64,000 bases of DNA, taken from assembly GCA_900491605.1 (NCBI GenBank), contig UESW01004379.1:303437-367436 (forward strand), given 5' to 3'. Both the position numbers and the translations under genes were made by a program. The notes below the pieces were generated by a model that saw only the letters and a program-made list of their open reading frames with translations, ran no database searches and was not told the origin of the DNA. This document shows positions 12,459 to 24,548 of this stretch, piece by piece (the first letter of the stretch is position 1; each line of letters opens with the position of its first letter). The stretch is from Calamus simplicifolius (lineage: Eukaryota; Streptophyta; Magnoliopsida; Arecales; Arecaceae).

Positions 12459-13682
12459 CTCCAGAATTAGAGGTGGGTCACATATCAAGGGATATACCTG
12501 TGTCGACGTAATGAAGTTTATCCTCAAATTATTCACAGGTCATCAGAAGTAATTGGTAAGTCAAAAGCATGGATTGCTATTGTGGTGTTCTTGAATTTGG
12601 TGGTTCCCTTATGATAGCATGGGGGAAGCTGATAGCAAATGTAACATAGAGAGAGAGAGAAAAAAAAAAAGAAAAAAAGGAAGACACAGAGGGAATGATG
12701 TGTAAATCATTGATTAGCAGTGGATACCATAGTTGATGAAATGAGGCCTTTTTACTCAATTACGTTGGGTTTTGTTGGCATGAGCTTTCATTTAACTGCC
12801 ATTTGGTAATCCCGGTTTTTATGTTAATGTTCATTAGTCAATTAAACTAGTCCTGGTTTAAGACTACTTTAGCTGGCATCCTGCTGCCAGAGACAGAAAG
12901 CTGTTTTCCTGTGCAGTGCTAGATGCTATCTTTGGCATATTAACAAGCTTTTGGTCTCAAGTTGTCTGTATGGAGGGCACCAGCATTGCTCCCTATTGAT
13001 TAGGAACAACATCTGCTTAAGAATCACACAGCACATGATCTAATCCACTTATTTTAGTGAATAAAAGATAAAAATCATTTAGTTAAATTGTTCTCTTTTA
13101 TGAAGGTTCCACCCTTAACGATACACCCAGAAGGTACTTACTTTGTTACACCATTATAATAGTGGCTAGGGGGGAGAGGTGGGGAATGCCTTATCTGTTG
13201 CTTTTACTGTTTGAAGTAATGCAATTGGAGCCTTTTTGCTGGATATCTGTGATACTACTCTCTGTCAAGAATGAATCAAGAAAGTAGGTGATTTATTATA
13301 GAAGATAATAAGGTGATTAAAAGAAGATTATCGTCTGTCAAGTCGCTTTAATTTGACGGGTATGCTAGACATTTGAGTTCTTACCTTCCATGAATTTTGA
13401 TAGGTTGAGCCGTCCAGGATTGTTGAAGGTTTTATGGTGCAGTTTATTACCTGCAGCCTTTTTATAGGGGGTAAAAATTTAGTAAGAATAAGAGACATGG
13501 AGATAATTTGACAGCAAATGGCGTCTGAGCGCCCTAAACACATCATGTCTTAACCCAATGCTTACAATGTTAACTATTCTGGTTAATTGGATTTCTTGGA
13601 TAAACATGTGTTTTATTTACGAGATTTTCATATATAGACATACATACATGCACGTACCCGCGTGTACATATGCACACACTTA
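12459..13682 (+). other. 3' untranslated region of SPA and adjacent spacer
   Basis: The region follows the SPA stop codon at 12456-12458. It is AT-rich, includes a GA-rich/poly-A patch at 12648-12680 and AATAAA-like words near 13058, one of which could be the polyadenylation signal. No further exon of the family is expected after the conserved C-terminus. The transcript end cannot be placed from sequence alone. Confidence 0.45.
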
Positions 13683-14028
13683 GATAGTATTTGATAGAAA
13701 AAATATTATTCATAAATAAGCGTCCGGGATAGAGTTTATTCCTTGGCTATCCCTAGGGATATCCATTGGCTATCCCATTGATCATATCAAATGTAAAAAG
13801 GTAAATTCATAAGATAACTCTTTTTTACTCTTATTTGAAGGGATAATCAGCTATTCCTGCATTTTCTAGGAAATAAATTGAGGGGATATCCCATGGTTAA
13901 CCATGGTTAACCATAGATTATCCCTTTGGTTAACTTTATTCCCAACTATCCCTTATTGTTATAGCTTTTGAAAATAAGAGAAAATATCTAGGGGATATCC
14001 TCTCTTATCCCCTATTTCAAACACTATC
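13683..14028. mobile_element. Harbinger/Tourist-like MITE with TTA target duplication
   Basis: The ends are inverted copies: left GATAGTATTTGATAG from 13683, and right, read as reverse complement from 14028, GATAGTGTTTGAAATAG. The element is flanked on both sides by TTA (13680-13682 and 14029-14031). A 3-bp TTA/TAA duplication is typical of PIF/Harbinger elements. The 346-bp body is AT-rich, encodes nothing, and contains repeated TATCCC and GGGATA words plus a small palindromic block (CCATGGTTAACCATGGTTAA near 13900) that would allow the whole element to fold back. Confidence 0.75.
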
Positions 14029-15844
14029 TTAGAATCTCAAATGCTTTGCTCATCTGGATCCAATGAACACCGGAACAGAGTAGATACATGAATTTATTAA
14101 AACTACCAATCTAAATATTATCAAAATTATCAATCCAATCCAATCTTGTGTCTCAAACATCTTAATTCAATCCAATTTAATCCCATAAACATGAAATATC
14201 ATAGATTTAGCAATCTCATGCTACCTCATTCCCCCACCGCACATAGCTATCCATGCATGAGTAGCTTATATGTTGAATAAAATTTAATTAAATTTCTAGT
14301 TTATTTGAAACAAAAAATAATAATTTATAATGCATGTTATTTAAGTGAATAGCCACAAAATATTTTTATGTATTTTAATCTGATCAAATTTGGGTTAAAA
14401 TTAAAGTCGGTGGTTTTAACTTGACACCCTTACTTAATTCCTCAGTCGGAATATTTCGAGATGAATAAGGCTATTAATCTAATTCATGTTCATGCTATAA
14501 GTAATGCAGGAATTTCTTTAGTAGACCTATTCTACATCTATTAATGAGTACATGAATTGATGGCTTTACTTCCATGCATGATTGGTATGGCATATGGGTG
14601 GTACATCAATTTATTGATAAAGGTATGTTTAAAATGATGGATTGAATGAAATTGTATTTATTTGAGTAAACAAAAGTGTGATTAGTAAGCCATGGAACCA
14701 ATATTATATAACCGATATTTTCTATCAAAAAGTATGAAATTATCATATTGGCCATACCTATTAGATCTCTCGAATTCATGGAATTAGATTGAAAGCGTCA
14801 TGCCAATCCTCATATCCATCCCATCCATGGAAGAATCTCAAACACGCCCTTAACGCCTCGTAACGCAGGTCCAGGCGCCGCGGAACGTCTGGCTACCGTC
14901 ATTCTTCCTCCTTGGCTCTCAAACACGCTCCAAGCTCTCAAAACTTGGGGCTTGCTCTCTCTCTCTCTCTCTCTACCTACCCCCAGAATCCAGCAGCACC
15001 AAACCCGTGGGCTAATCGAAGTCCGGAGCAAGGATCCGCCGCCTTCTGTAATCTCTGTACTGCCTCTGCTATCCGGCTCAAGCGGCTACGGCACCTCTCC
15101 TAGGACGGGCCAACCTCTTCATAGGACCAGGGGTCCACGAAATGTGGTCCCTTCCTCGGCCCTCGCCGTCCCGGATGTGATTAGAAGCCAAGGCGGGCCA
15201 GGACATCAGGGTGCACCATTGGCCGCCCGTTCGTACGGATGCGTGTAACCCATTGGGTCATGACATGTATGTCGGTAAATGACATATTCCGGTGCATAAC
15301 TTTGTGCATTAGGAATGATGCACAAAGTCGCTTCCGAAGACAAGAGAGGTTCATCAGAGGCGGCGGGGATGGCAACGATCGGAGTCAACCTTTATCGGTC
15401 TCCGTCTTATTAGAAATTTTTTTTTCTCATTTAGTTAAGCCATTATAGTTACGAAAATAAGATACCTGATCAGATAAATGGATCATTTATATAAAAAAAT
15501 AAAATTATTTTATTAAATTTATAATTTATTAAAAGTTTAAAAAAATATTAATAAAAAGTTTTGACTTTTTTAATGTTCAGTATGGTTGTATGAAAATGTT
15601 TAGTGTGGTTGTATGAAAGGAAAGAATAGACAAAAAAAATCTAAACGTGTTTTATTAAGTTTTTTTAGTATATATATTTATTTATTTTAAATTTTAAATT
15701 TATAATATATATATAATTTAAATATATTATATTAAAGTTAATAGAATGAGACGAAGCATATCATCCTTCATCGTTAATTTATTTAGCCATGATCATTTAT
15801 TTATTTGTTTTTTTTTACTTTTATTTTTTGGTACAAACGGGCGA
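14029..15844. other. Intergenic spacer with a GC-rich island
   Basis: AT-rich up to about 14850, then a GC-richer block to about 15400 that contains a CT microsatellite (14955-14975) and an 11-bp-stem inverted repeat at 15299-15328. From 15410 it becomes extremely AT-rich again. The GC-rich block could be an old exon or promoter remnant. No open frame in it matches a family I know. Confidence 0.4.
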
Positions 15845-16262
15845 TCACACAAGTCTCGTGCGAATCAGTTCAGATAAATTTGAGAACAAAATTTGCTGCA
15901 GAAGAACAGGACAGGGATCGCTTGACCTCCATAACCATGAACCACCATGCTGGGCCACTAAAGCTGCCATCCAGTCCGTCATCGAATTGGCTTCTCGAAA
16001 TATATGATGGATCTGGAAGCTATCAACCTCATGCAGGATAGACCAAATGTTCTTAATAATTGGAATAGTAGGGCACCACGAGTAATTCTCCTTTAGCAGC
16101 TAGGAAATGACCGTCATAGAATTACCCTGGATCATGAGCTTATGAGCATGAAGAATCCGAGCTACATAAGATATACTAGCCCAAGCAGCATAAAGCTCAG
16201 TCATAGAAATAGAAGAGTTGAGAATAAAAAAATCATTTATTACCAACAATTACCTTGAGGCC
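15845..16262 (-). pseudogene. L1-type LINE remnant: RNase H (RVT_3-like) domain
   Basis: On the minus strand one frame, interrupted by a TAG near the middle, reads SMTELYAAWASISYVARIL, then LMIQGNSMTVI, IHHIFREANSMTDWMAALVA and finally LSELIRTRLV before a TGA. The order acidic EL...A, QGNS, then EAN..D is that of the RNase H domain at the C-terminus of plant L1-type LINEs and related RVT_3 proteins. The ORF end is preserved, but the endonuclease and reverse transcriptase parts are missing, so this is a 5'-truncated fossil. Confidence 0.75.
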
Positions 16263-17895
16263 CACGAATGATCATTTATTTATTTATTTATTAAGCCATT
16301 TAGATCGTATTTTTTGATCCGTAAAAAATGATAGTCAAACGGATAAAAAGTTGCCATCCCATTACGAGCTGGCAGCCCATCCGTGGTCCGAGCCCCACCG
16401 CTGGAACGTTCGGGATAAGAACCATCGTCTCCTGCTTTTTTTGTTAATCGGTCTTTATTTTAATCCCATCATGCGTTCCTTTGTTTAGTGGATGTTAATT
16501 TTATGGTGTCCATATTTTGAAAGGGCCAGCCCACTACGTTTGGTCTTTCAGATAAGGGTAAATCCCTTCAGGTCCCGCGTCCCAGTTTAGTCAACCCAAG
16601 CTCATGTACCGCAAATTCTAACGCTTGTTTCATGATGAGGTGAAATGAGAATCAAAATATGAGAAAAATTGAATAATAAACTTCTTGAGACAGCCAAACT
16701 GAATAAAATTCTAACGCTTGTTTTTCTTAATTTAATGCATGTTGTGAATTGGATTAGGTTTAAAAATTAAATTCGATTTAAGTTTGAAAACCATAATTAC
16801 ATAACTCTTATGTTCTTTTATTCTACTTATTTTTATAAATTCATTGAATGAAATTTAATTTAAATTAATTATCTTTTTTTTTATCTTAATAACTAAATTT
16901 TTTCCCATATTTTTTCTTGTTTATACCTAAATATTTATTTTATTATATATTTTGATGAATTTTTATTTATAACATCTTTAAGTATAACAATATATTTTAA
17001 ATATCATAATTACTAAACTTTAAAAAAAAATATTTACTTGAATAGGATCAAGAATTTTTAAATAAAAATTTAAATTTAAGTTGATGATCTTTAATTTCAT
17101 CTATTTTTTATAGATTATACTTAATTATCAATTGTTAGATTTTAATAATAAAAAATAGTTATATATTTAATTCAAATGTAATATTTTGAGTTAGACTAGA
17201 ATAGATATATTATCTGTTGAGTATAAATTCCTTTTATAGATCTAACCTGATTTGATTTGCATGGGTTTAATCTGAATCCTAAATCAAGATCTAAATATAA
17301 AATTGAGTCAAATCAATATCAAGCATGATCTAAAATTTAATCCCATTCATTTGCAACCCTAAGACCAAGTAAATGAGGTTATGGTTATACTCCGATCTTC
17401 TAGCTCTAATAGTAGCCTATTTTGTATATATATTTTAGATCCCTTGCTTTAATAGTTTTTTATCATTTGTAAGAAAGGATATATCATCAGCACGGAAACC
17501 CATATCTTAGAGTTAAAAAATAAAATCAAGAATAGATTATTATCATGCAGCATATTATAATCAGAACATCAATGTACCATTTTTGATGTAAGATAGAATA
17601 TAGTTAGCAAGTACTATAATCAATAAAAAAATCATACTAAATTTTATAAAAGCCATCTATTTCTAGCATGATTATTTATTGGATTTAATTAATAATTTAT
17701 TTTATAATATATTTTTATCGTCTAAAAAGAATATTTTAATTTAAATTCCTTCAATTTTATAAGTTTGCTCTTTAAATTTAATTTCTATCAATCGACACAT
17801 CTTTAAATGTTTACGCTACGTTGAAAACCTATTCAGCGTCGCATCGCTCATTGAAGATAATTTTATTATAATCATTAACTGAATCAAATCAAATG
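16263..17895. other. AT-rich intergenic spacer
   Basis: Very AT-rich sequence with no recognisable gene, repeat boundary or RNA. It ends at the target site of the Gypsy element. Confidence 0.6.
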
Positions 17896-17900
17896 CTAAA

Positions 17901-19003
17901 TGATATGGATAATAAATAAAATAGTTAGAAAATAAAAGTCGGTCCCCAGCCCTGGACGGCCCCCAGAGTCCAGGCGGCCCCCAGTCCTGGGTGGCGGGCG
18001 GCCCCAGAGTCTGGGCGGCCCCCAGTCCTGGGCCCCCAGAGGGCGGCCCCTAGAGTCTGGCGGCCCCCAGTCCTGGCGGCCCCAGAGTCTGGCGGCCCCA
18101 GGCGGCCCCAGTCTGGGCGGCCCCAGTCCTGGGCGGCCCCCAGAGTCTCCCCAGTCCTGGGCCCCCAGAGTCTGGGCGGCCCCCCAAGTCTGGCGGCCCC
18201 CAGTCCTGGCGGCCCCAGAGTCGGCCCCCAGAGTCTGGGCCCCCAGTCCTGGCGGCCCCCAGAGGGCGGCCCCCAGAGTCTGGGCGGCCCCCAGTCCTGG
18301 GCGGCCCCAGAGTCTCCCAGAGTCTGGGCGGCCCCAGTCCTGGCGGCCCCCAGAGTCTAAGGGCGGCCCCCAGTCCTGGGCGGTCCCCAGTGGGCGGCCC
18401 CCAGAGTCTGGGCGGCCCCCAGTCCTGGGCGGCCCCCAGAGTCTGGCGGCCCCCAGTCCTGGGGCCCCAGAGTCTGGGCGGCCCCCTGGCGGCCCCCAGT
18501 CCTGGCGGCCCCCTGGGCGGCCCCAGTCCTGGCGGCCCCCAGGCGGCCCCCAGAGTCTGGGCGGCCCCAGTCCTGGGCGGCCCCCAAATCGAGAATAAAT
18601 GTTAAACATCATAACGCTTTAAATGGTTCGAATAAGACAAGCACTGAAACACCGCCGTTTATCTAGAAAAAGGAGACACTGAACTTCTATTTTAGAGCCA
18701 GATGCCTTTTCTCTGACTCTGACATCCCCACTAACCCTGACATTCCCTTGGGATAATCAAGGTCATCATGAAAATCCTTATCTTCATGAGCAAGTTTCTT
18801 AATACCCTTATTATTAATTATCACTGAATGACCACGTAGCGAAAAAAAATAAAAAGATGAACACTTATCCTACACGTGGACCTCTGGAATTAAAAAATAA
18901 AATAAAAAATTAGGGGATAAAGGGAAGGAGGAGGAAGAAGGGGACTTTTTCTTCTTCAGAAAGAGATCTCATAACAAAGAAATCTGGTGATCCAGCATCA
19001 ACA
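17901..19003 (+). repeat. 5' LTR of the Gypsy element
   Basis: Starts TGATATGGATAAT and ends GATCCAGCATCAACA, directly followed by the primer site. Its U3 part, about 17935-18590, is a GC-rich minisatellite. The remainder is unique and nearly identical to the 3' LTR. Confidence 0.93.
17935..18590. repeat. GC-rich minisatellite in the 5' LTR
   Basis: Built from two alternating 17-bp words, GGGCGGCCCCCAGTCCT and GGGCGGCCCCAGAGTCT, with small indels and occasional loss of one word. The array sits in otherwise AT-rich LTR sequence. Long open frames through it on both strands are a by-product of its stop-poor composition. Confidence 0.9.
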
Positions 19004-19005
19004 GA

Positions 19006-19024
19006 TTGGCGCGCCAGGAAGGGG
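19006..19024 (+). other. Gypsy primer-binding site
   Basis: TTGGCGCGCCAGGAAGGGG begins two bases after the 5' LTR. This is a common form of primer site in plant Gypsy elements. I do not assign the tRNA. Confidence 0.75.
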
Positions 19025-19071
19025 ACATCGTCGGAGCAGTGAGATATACCTGTTCTACGATTCCACGAACA

Positions 19072-20705
19072 TGAGCTCCAGATCTCTGGAAGAAGATCCC
19101 ACTGATTGGTCTGGGGGGCATCTTTCGCCTCCCAATCATGATTTCACAACTCTTGGCCCTTCTCAGCCGGTGAAATCGAACCCTCCGGTTCTTCTTCACC
19201 ACTGCCGGCTCCGGCTATTCCTCAAGATCCACTGCTGATCCTCACCCAACAAGTCCAAACTCTCGTGGGATGGTTCAACAGATGCAAGAACAGCACTCTC
19301 GAGGAGCCCACAACGGCTCGAGCACCTCTATGCCTAGGTCGGCTACTCCTGTTAGCCGACAATCAGCTCGAGGAAGATCTCCTCCGACAAAGCCTCTCCG
19401 CCCTTATTCCCCAGGAAGGCGGCGCTCCCAAAGCTCCCACGACGGCTCGCGCTTTGTCCCATTCCCCTAGCAGCCCACCTACCGGCGACGACGGGGGAAG
19501 GAACCTTATATAGAGCATCGCCGGTGGCGTCGTCAGTCTCCTTCCAGTTCTCCTGAACCAGCCGGAGGACGTATGACCGATAGAATGGAAAAGCGTCTTG
19601 AAGAGCAAGATCGCAGGCTGGAAGAACTCAGTCAAAGGATCAATAATCAGCCGGGGTCGGATTACGACACCCGCCCCCCTCTCACTCGCGGGTTATGGAA
19701 GAACCCATTCCAAGGAGGTTCCGATTTCCTCAACTGGACCCCTATGACGGTACCACTGATCCCCTAGATCATCTGGAGAGCTATAAAGCTATCATGCAGG
19801 TCCAAGGAGCAACGGATGCCCTCTTATGCGTTGCCTTCCCGGCCACCCTCCGTAAGGCGGCCCGTGTTTGGTATTCTCGTCTGCCCTCACGCAGTGTTGA
19901 CTCTTTTCGACAACTGGAGAGATCTTTTCTGGCTCATTTCGACGCCTGTCGAAAAATTCCTCGAGTGGCAGACAGCTTATTCTCCGTGCAGCAGCAGAAG
20001 GAGAATCTTTGAAAGACTTTATAACCCGTTTCAAAGTGGCGGCCCTAGAAGTCTATCATCTTGAAGATGCTGTGGCCACTCTGGCTCTAAAACGGGGGCT
20101 CCGACCCTCCCGTTTTACTTACTCTTGGACAAAAGACCTCCTTCTTCTTATGCTGATCTCCTGAGCCGTGCGCAGAAGTACATCCGCGCCGACGAAGCTG
20201 ATTCATCCAGGAGAGGTGCACAAGGAGGACTAGCAAAAGATCCGCTCGCCCAGAGTTGAACGGACCTCCTTCCAAGAAGCCAGAGCCCTTGCGCCGGCCA
20301 ATTGACCGCCGCAAGAGCCAGACTCCCAGAGAGGACCATCTTACACCCCTCTTAGCACCCCGGACTCACATCCTTATGGAGATTGAAAACGAGCCTTATT
20401 TACGGCGTCCGCCCCCGTTGAAGAAGGGCACTGCCCGCGACAGAAGCCGCTATTGCCGTTTCCATAGGGATTATGGCCACGACACTGAAGAATGTCGGAA
20501 CTTGAAGCAGGCCATCGAAGAGCTAATTCAGAGGGGATACCTTGGGCAATACATCCAGAAGAAAGAGGCTCCTCCCATACCAGCTTTGATGGGACCTCCT
20601 CCCGCTCAAGCTGGCATTGATAACACCCCAACAGAAAGGATGGTGGGCATGATTTCCCACGGAAAGCCTCATCTTCTAAGAGACCAAGGGGAGGCGAAGA
20701 TTAGA
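19072..20705 (+). pseudogene. gag: Gypsy gag (capsid and nucleocapsid), frameshifted
   Basis: The likely start is the ATG at 19072 (MSSRSLEEDP). A coiled coil (MEKRLEEQDRRLEELSQRI) lies at 19588-19645. The retrotransposon gag capsid domain begins near 19745 (LDPYDGTTDPLDHLESYKA) and continues through ARVWYSRLP and SFRQLERSFLAHF. The zinc finger is CRFHRDYGHDTEEC at about 20454-20495, a C-x2-H-x4-H-x4-C form typical of Tat elements rather than the usual CCHC. The domain pieces fall in different frames, with shifts near 19195, 19470, 19700, 20010, 20240 and 20695. The reading-frame order is conserved, so the breaks are small indels. Confidence 0.85.
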
Positions 20706-23700
20706 TGATGTAATCCCTTCTGAGGGAAATATAGCGGGGAGTAATGTTGTAAAAGATGATAGCGTCGTCGTTTCGATGACGATCGCTAGGCATCCTGTAA
20801 AAAGAATCTTAATCGACAGTGGGAGCTCCGCTAATGTGCTTACTTATGATGCATTTCTTCGGATGAGTTTATCTCTGGATTCTCTTCGGCCCGTAGCCGT
20901 CCCTCTAGTTGGTTTCACTGGAGACTCCATCCGGTAGAGGGCGAGATTACTTTGCCAGCTACGGCAGGATCGCCGCCGTGTCAAAGCACGGTTATGCTGG
21001 ATTTTCTGGTAGTTCGGGTCCCCCTGGCTTACAACGCCATTCTTGGCCGTCCCGGCTTGAATATGTTAGATGCAGTTATATCTACTAAGCGCTTATTGGT
21101 GCAGTTCCCTACCAGGCAAGGAGTCGGTGTGATGCACGGAGAGGTAGACTCGGTCAGACCCTGCTATCATTTAGCCCCTAGTCCCCAGATGGCTAATATT
21201 CCTCCGGTTGCCGAGTCATTTGACCCCAGGGAAGTTGAGCGGAGAGGAGAGCCAGCGGAGCTTCTGATATCTTACCCCCTGGGAGATGATCCCACTAAGA
21301 TCGTGCAGATCGGTGAGCTCCTCTTCCCTGAAGTCCGGGATCAACTCCTAGCCTTCTTATCAATGAATGCAGATGTCTTCGCCTGGAAAGTAACGGATAT
21401 GGTCGGGATTCCTCCGGAGGTGATTACTCATCAGCTTAATATTAACCCAAGCTGCCGCCCTGTCCGCCAGAAGAAAAGGAGTTTTGCTCCTGAGCGGCAG
21501 AAGGTCATTGACGAGGAGGTAGACAAATTGCTCATGGCCGGTCATATTCGAGAAGCACGATATCCTGATTGGCTAGCCAATGTGGTTATGGTCCGGAAAG
21601 CCAGCGGAGGATGGAGAATATGCATCGACTACACAGATCTTAACAAAGCTTGTCCTAAGGACAGTTTTCCATTGCCCCGGATCGACCAGTTAGTGGATTC
21701 AACTTCTGGTTATGAACTCCTTAGTTTCATGGATGCCTTCTCAGGGTATAATCAGATAAAATTGGACCCCTCAGATGAAGAGCATACTTCTTTTATCACC
21801 GAGAAGGGCATTTATTGTTATAAAGTAATGCCCTTCGGGTTGAAGAATGCAGGAGCTACCTATCAGAGGCTGATGAACAAAGTTTTTAAAAACCAGCTCG
21901 GCCGCAACATGGAGTATATGTAGATGATATGTTGACAAAAAGCACCTGTGCCACTGACCATGTCGCCGACCTGCAGGAAACTTTCCACAACCTCCGGCTC
22001 CATAGAATAAAGCTCAACCCGCGCAAATGTGCATTTGGAGTTACTGCAGGGAAATTCTTGGGTTTCTTAGTTACCCGGCGGGGATTGAAGCAAACCCAGA
22101 GAAAATTCAAGCCATTCTCAATATGAGACGGCCTATGTGTAAGAAAGAGGTGCAACAACTCACCGGGAGGATAGCAGCATTAAGCCGATTTTTGTCCAGA
22201 TCAGCCGAGAGATGTTTACCTTTCTTCAAGGTCTTGCGTAAAGCAGATGGCTTCGAGTGGACAGAAGACTGTCAACAAGCTTTTGAAGAACTTAAGGAGT
22301 TCTTGTCCACACCGCCCCTGTTATCCAAACCGGAGAAGGAGAGAAGCTCTTCCTATATCTTGCGGCTTCTTCGGAGGCCGTTAGTTCCGTTCTGGTGCGT
22401 GTCGGCGACCATGCCGTTCAACGACCTGTATATTATACCAGCAAGGTGCTTCATGGTGCAGAAGAGAGATATTCCAAAACGGAGAAAGTCATTTTCGCTT
22501 TATTCGTTTCTGCTCGACGACTCAGACCCTACTTCCAAGCCCATCCCATAGTCGTCCTCACTGATCAACCTCTCAGAGCTATTTTATCACGACCAGACAC
22601 TTCTGGCCGGTTAGCCAAGTGGGCCATCAAACTAGGGGAATTCGACTTATCATTTCAACCCAGAGCATCTTTGAAATCCCAGGTCTTGGCTGATTTTCTA
22701 GTAGATGCACCTGGTCTGAGCCAGCATCAAGAAGAATCCCCCGGATCCTTTTAGATGCTGAGGAGGAGGATCATGAAGCATGGGTCCTCCACGTCGACGG
22801 AGCCTCTAACTCACAGGGTAGCGGAGCTGGCCTCATTCTCGCTAGCCCAGAAGGCGCAGTACTAGAATATGCTCTTCGTTTCCTCTTTGAAGCCACCAAT
22901 AATCAAGCTGAATATGAGGCTTTACTGACCGGAATCAAACTAGCGCATGGGATGGGAATCAAGAATCTCCGGGTTTTCACTGACTCACAGCTTATTTCCG
23001 CCCAAGTGGCAGGGGAGTATGAAGCTCGGGACCCTATCATGTTCCAATATCTGAACAAGGTCAGACTATTAATTCCCTTATTGGATCACTTCGCCATCAG
23101 TTATATACCCAGAGGTGAAAATGCTAGGGCCGATATGTTAGCCCGACTAGCTACCTCGGTGGATAGTGCCATGGGCAAAACCTACATTGAGTACCTGGAA
23201 ACACCTAGCATCGAAGCTACTGAAGAAGCTTTGCCCATTATCCAAGAAGAAACCTGGATGGAATCTTATATCCGGTATCTGAAAGACGGCGTTCTCCCAG
23301 TTGGTCGTGAAGAAGCTAAGCTGCTTAAGCGGAGAGCTTCTAAATTTGTGCTACTAGAAGGCCAACTTTACAAGAAATCCTTCTCTCAGCCCCTCCTCAA
23401 ATGTGTTAATTCGGTTGATGCGGATTATATCCTTAGAGAAATTCATGAAGGCATCTGTGGGAATCACTCCGGAGGCCGATCTCTAGCACGCAAGGCCCTC
23501 CGACAAGGATATTACTGGCTCACCATGCAAGAGGATGCAACCGAACTAGTGAAAAGATGTGATCGATGCCAACGGTACGCCTACATTCAGCGGCAACCAT
23601 CTTCTCAGTTAAATTCTCTTTCTGCTCCCTGGCCCTTCGCTCAGTGGGGCATGGACATCCTCGGCCCTTTCCCTCCGGCATCAGGACAGCGCAAATTCCT

Positions 23701-24485
23701 ACTAGTAGCCGTCGATTATTTTACTAAATGGGTTGAAGCTGAAGCACTCGCCAAAATTACTGAAGCCAAGGTCAAAACCTTTTTCTGGAAAGCCATTATT
23801 TGTCGATACGGCATACCCACACCCTCATCACTGACAATGGCCGACAGTTTGACAACAACACCTTCCGGACTTTCTGTACTGATCTCGGCATCTGCAACGA
23901 TTCACCTCCGTCGGCCATCCACAATCTAATGGAGAGGCTGAGGTTACAAATCGCATGATATTACGGGGACTAAGGACCAGACTGGATACGTCCAAAGGAA
24001 GGTGGGTAGAAGAGCTCCCGAGTGTACTCTGGGCATACCACACAACTCCCAGAACACCGACAGGAGAAACGCCATTCAACCTGGTTTTGGTTCCGAAGCT
24101 GTTATTCCCGTCGAAATTGGCTTACCAAGTAGCCGAGTGGAACATACAACGAAGCGGACAACCTCCCTAATTTAAGAGCCAATCTTGACCTCATTGATGA
24201 AGCAAGAGATCGGGCTCGAATTAAGATGGCGGCATACCAGCAGCAGGTAGCGAGGTATTATAATACCCGCGTCCGCTCGAAGAGCTTCCGTCAGGGAGAT
24301 TTAGTTCTAAGAAAGCTTCGATATCCAAACCAACAGAAGGGGGCAAATTGTCTCCGAACTGGGAAGGGCCCTACCGGATAAGAGAAGTTCTTCACCGTGG
24401 AGCATACCAGCTTGAAGACCTAAATGGACAACTAATCCCCCGAACGTGGAATGCAGACAATCTCCCCATACTACCAGTAATGTAA
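20706..24485 (+). pseudogene. pol: Gypsy pol: protease, RT, RNase H, second RNase H, integrase; frameshifted
   Basis: The protease has its active-site IDSGSSANVL at about 20812. A long open frame (20952-21923) then spans the rest of the protease and the RT, with FMDAFSGYNQI near 21728 and MPFGLKNAGATYQRLMN near 21829. The RT catalytic YVDD codons (21917-21928) lie just after a one-base loss, so the frame breaks at the active site. RNase H follows (22250-22720). Next is a second RNase H with HVDGASNSQGSGAGLIL at about 22792, EATNNQAEYEALLTGIKLAH and FTDSQLI, a Tat-lineage marker. The integrase has the HHCC finger (CDRCQ at 23562), the first catalytic Asp near 23650 and a frameshift near 23825, where TDNGRQF is out of frame with the upstream part. 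The ORF ends NLPILPVM at 24485. Confidence 0.88.
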
Positions 24486-24548
24486 TGTATTTATCCAAAT
24501 ATTAAATGAGCCTGCACATTTGAACACATATTTTTAGATAATTCTTGC

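Noticed and set aside
17896..18612. Open frames up to 238 codons through the GC-rich LTR repeat, both strands
   Set aside because: Composition effect of a stop-poor tandem repeat. The frames change with every unit indel and the two LTR copies do not preserve one protein.
21905..21931. Programmed frameshift at the Gypsy RT active site
   Set aside because: It lies inside a catalytic motif where a shift cannot be functional. A one-base loss is the simpler explanation.
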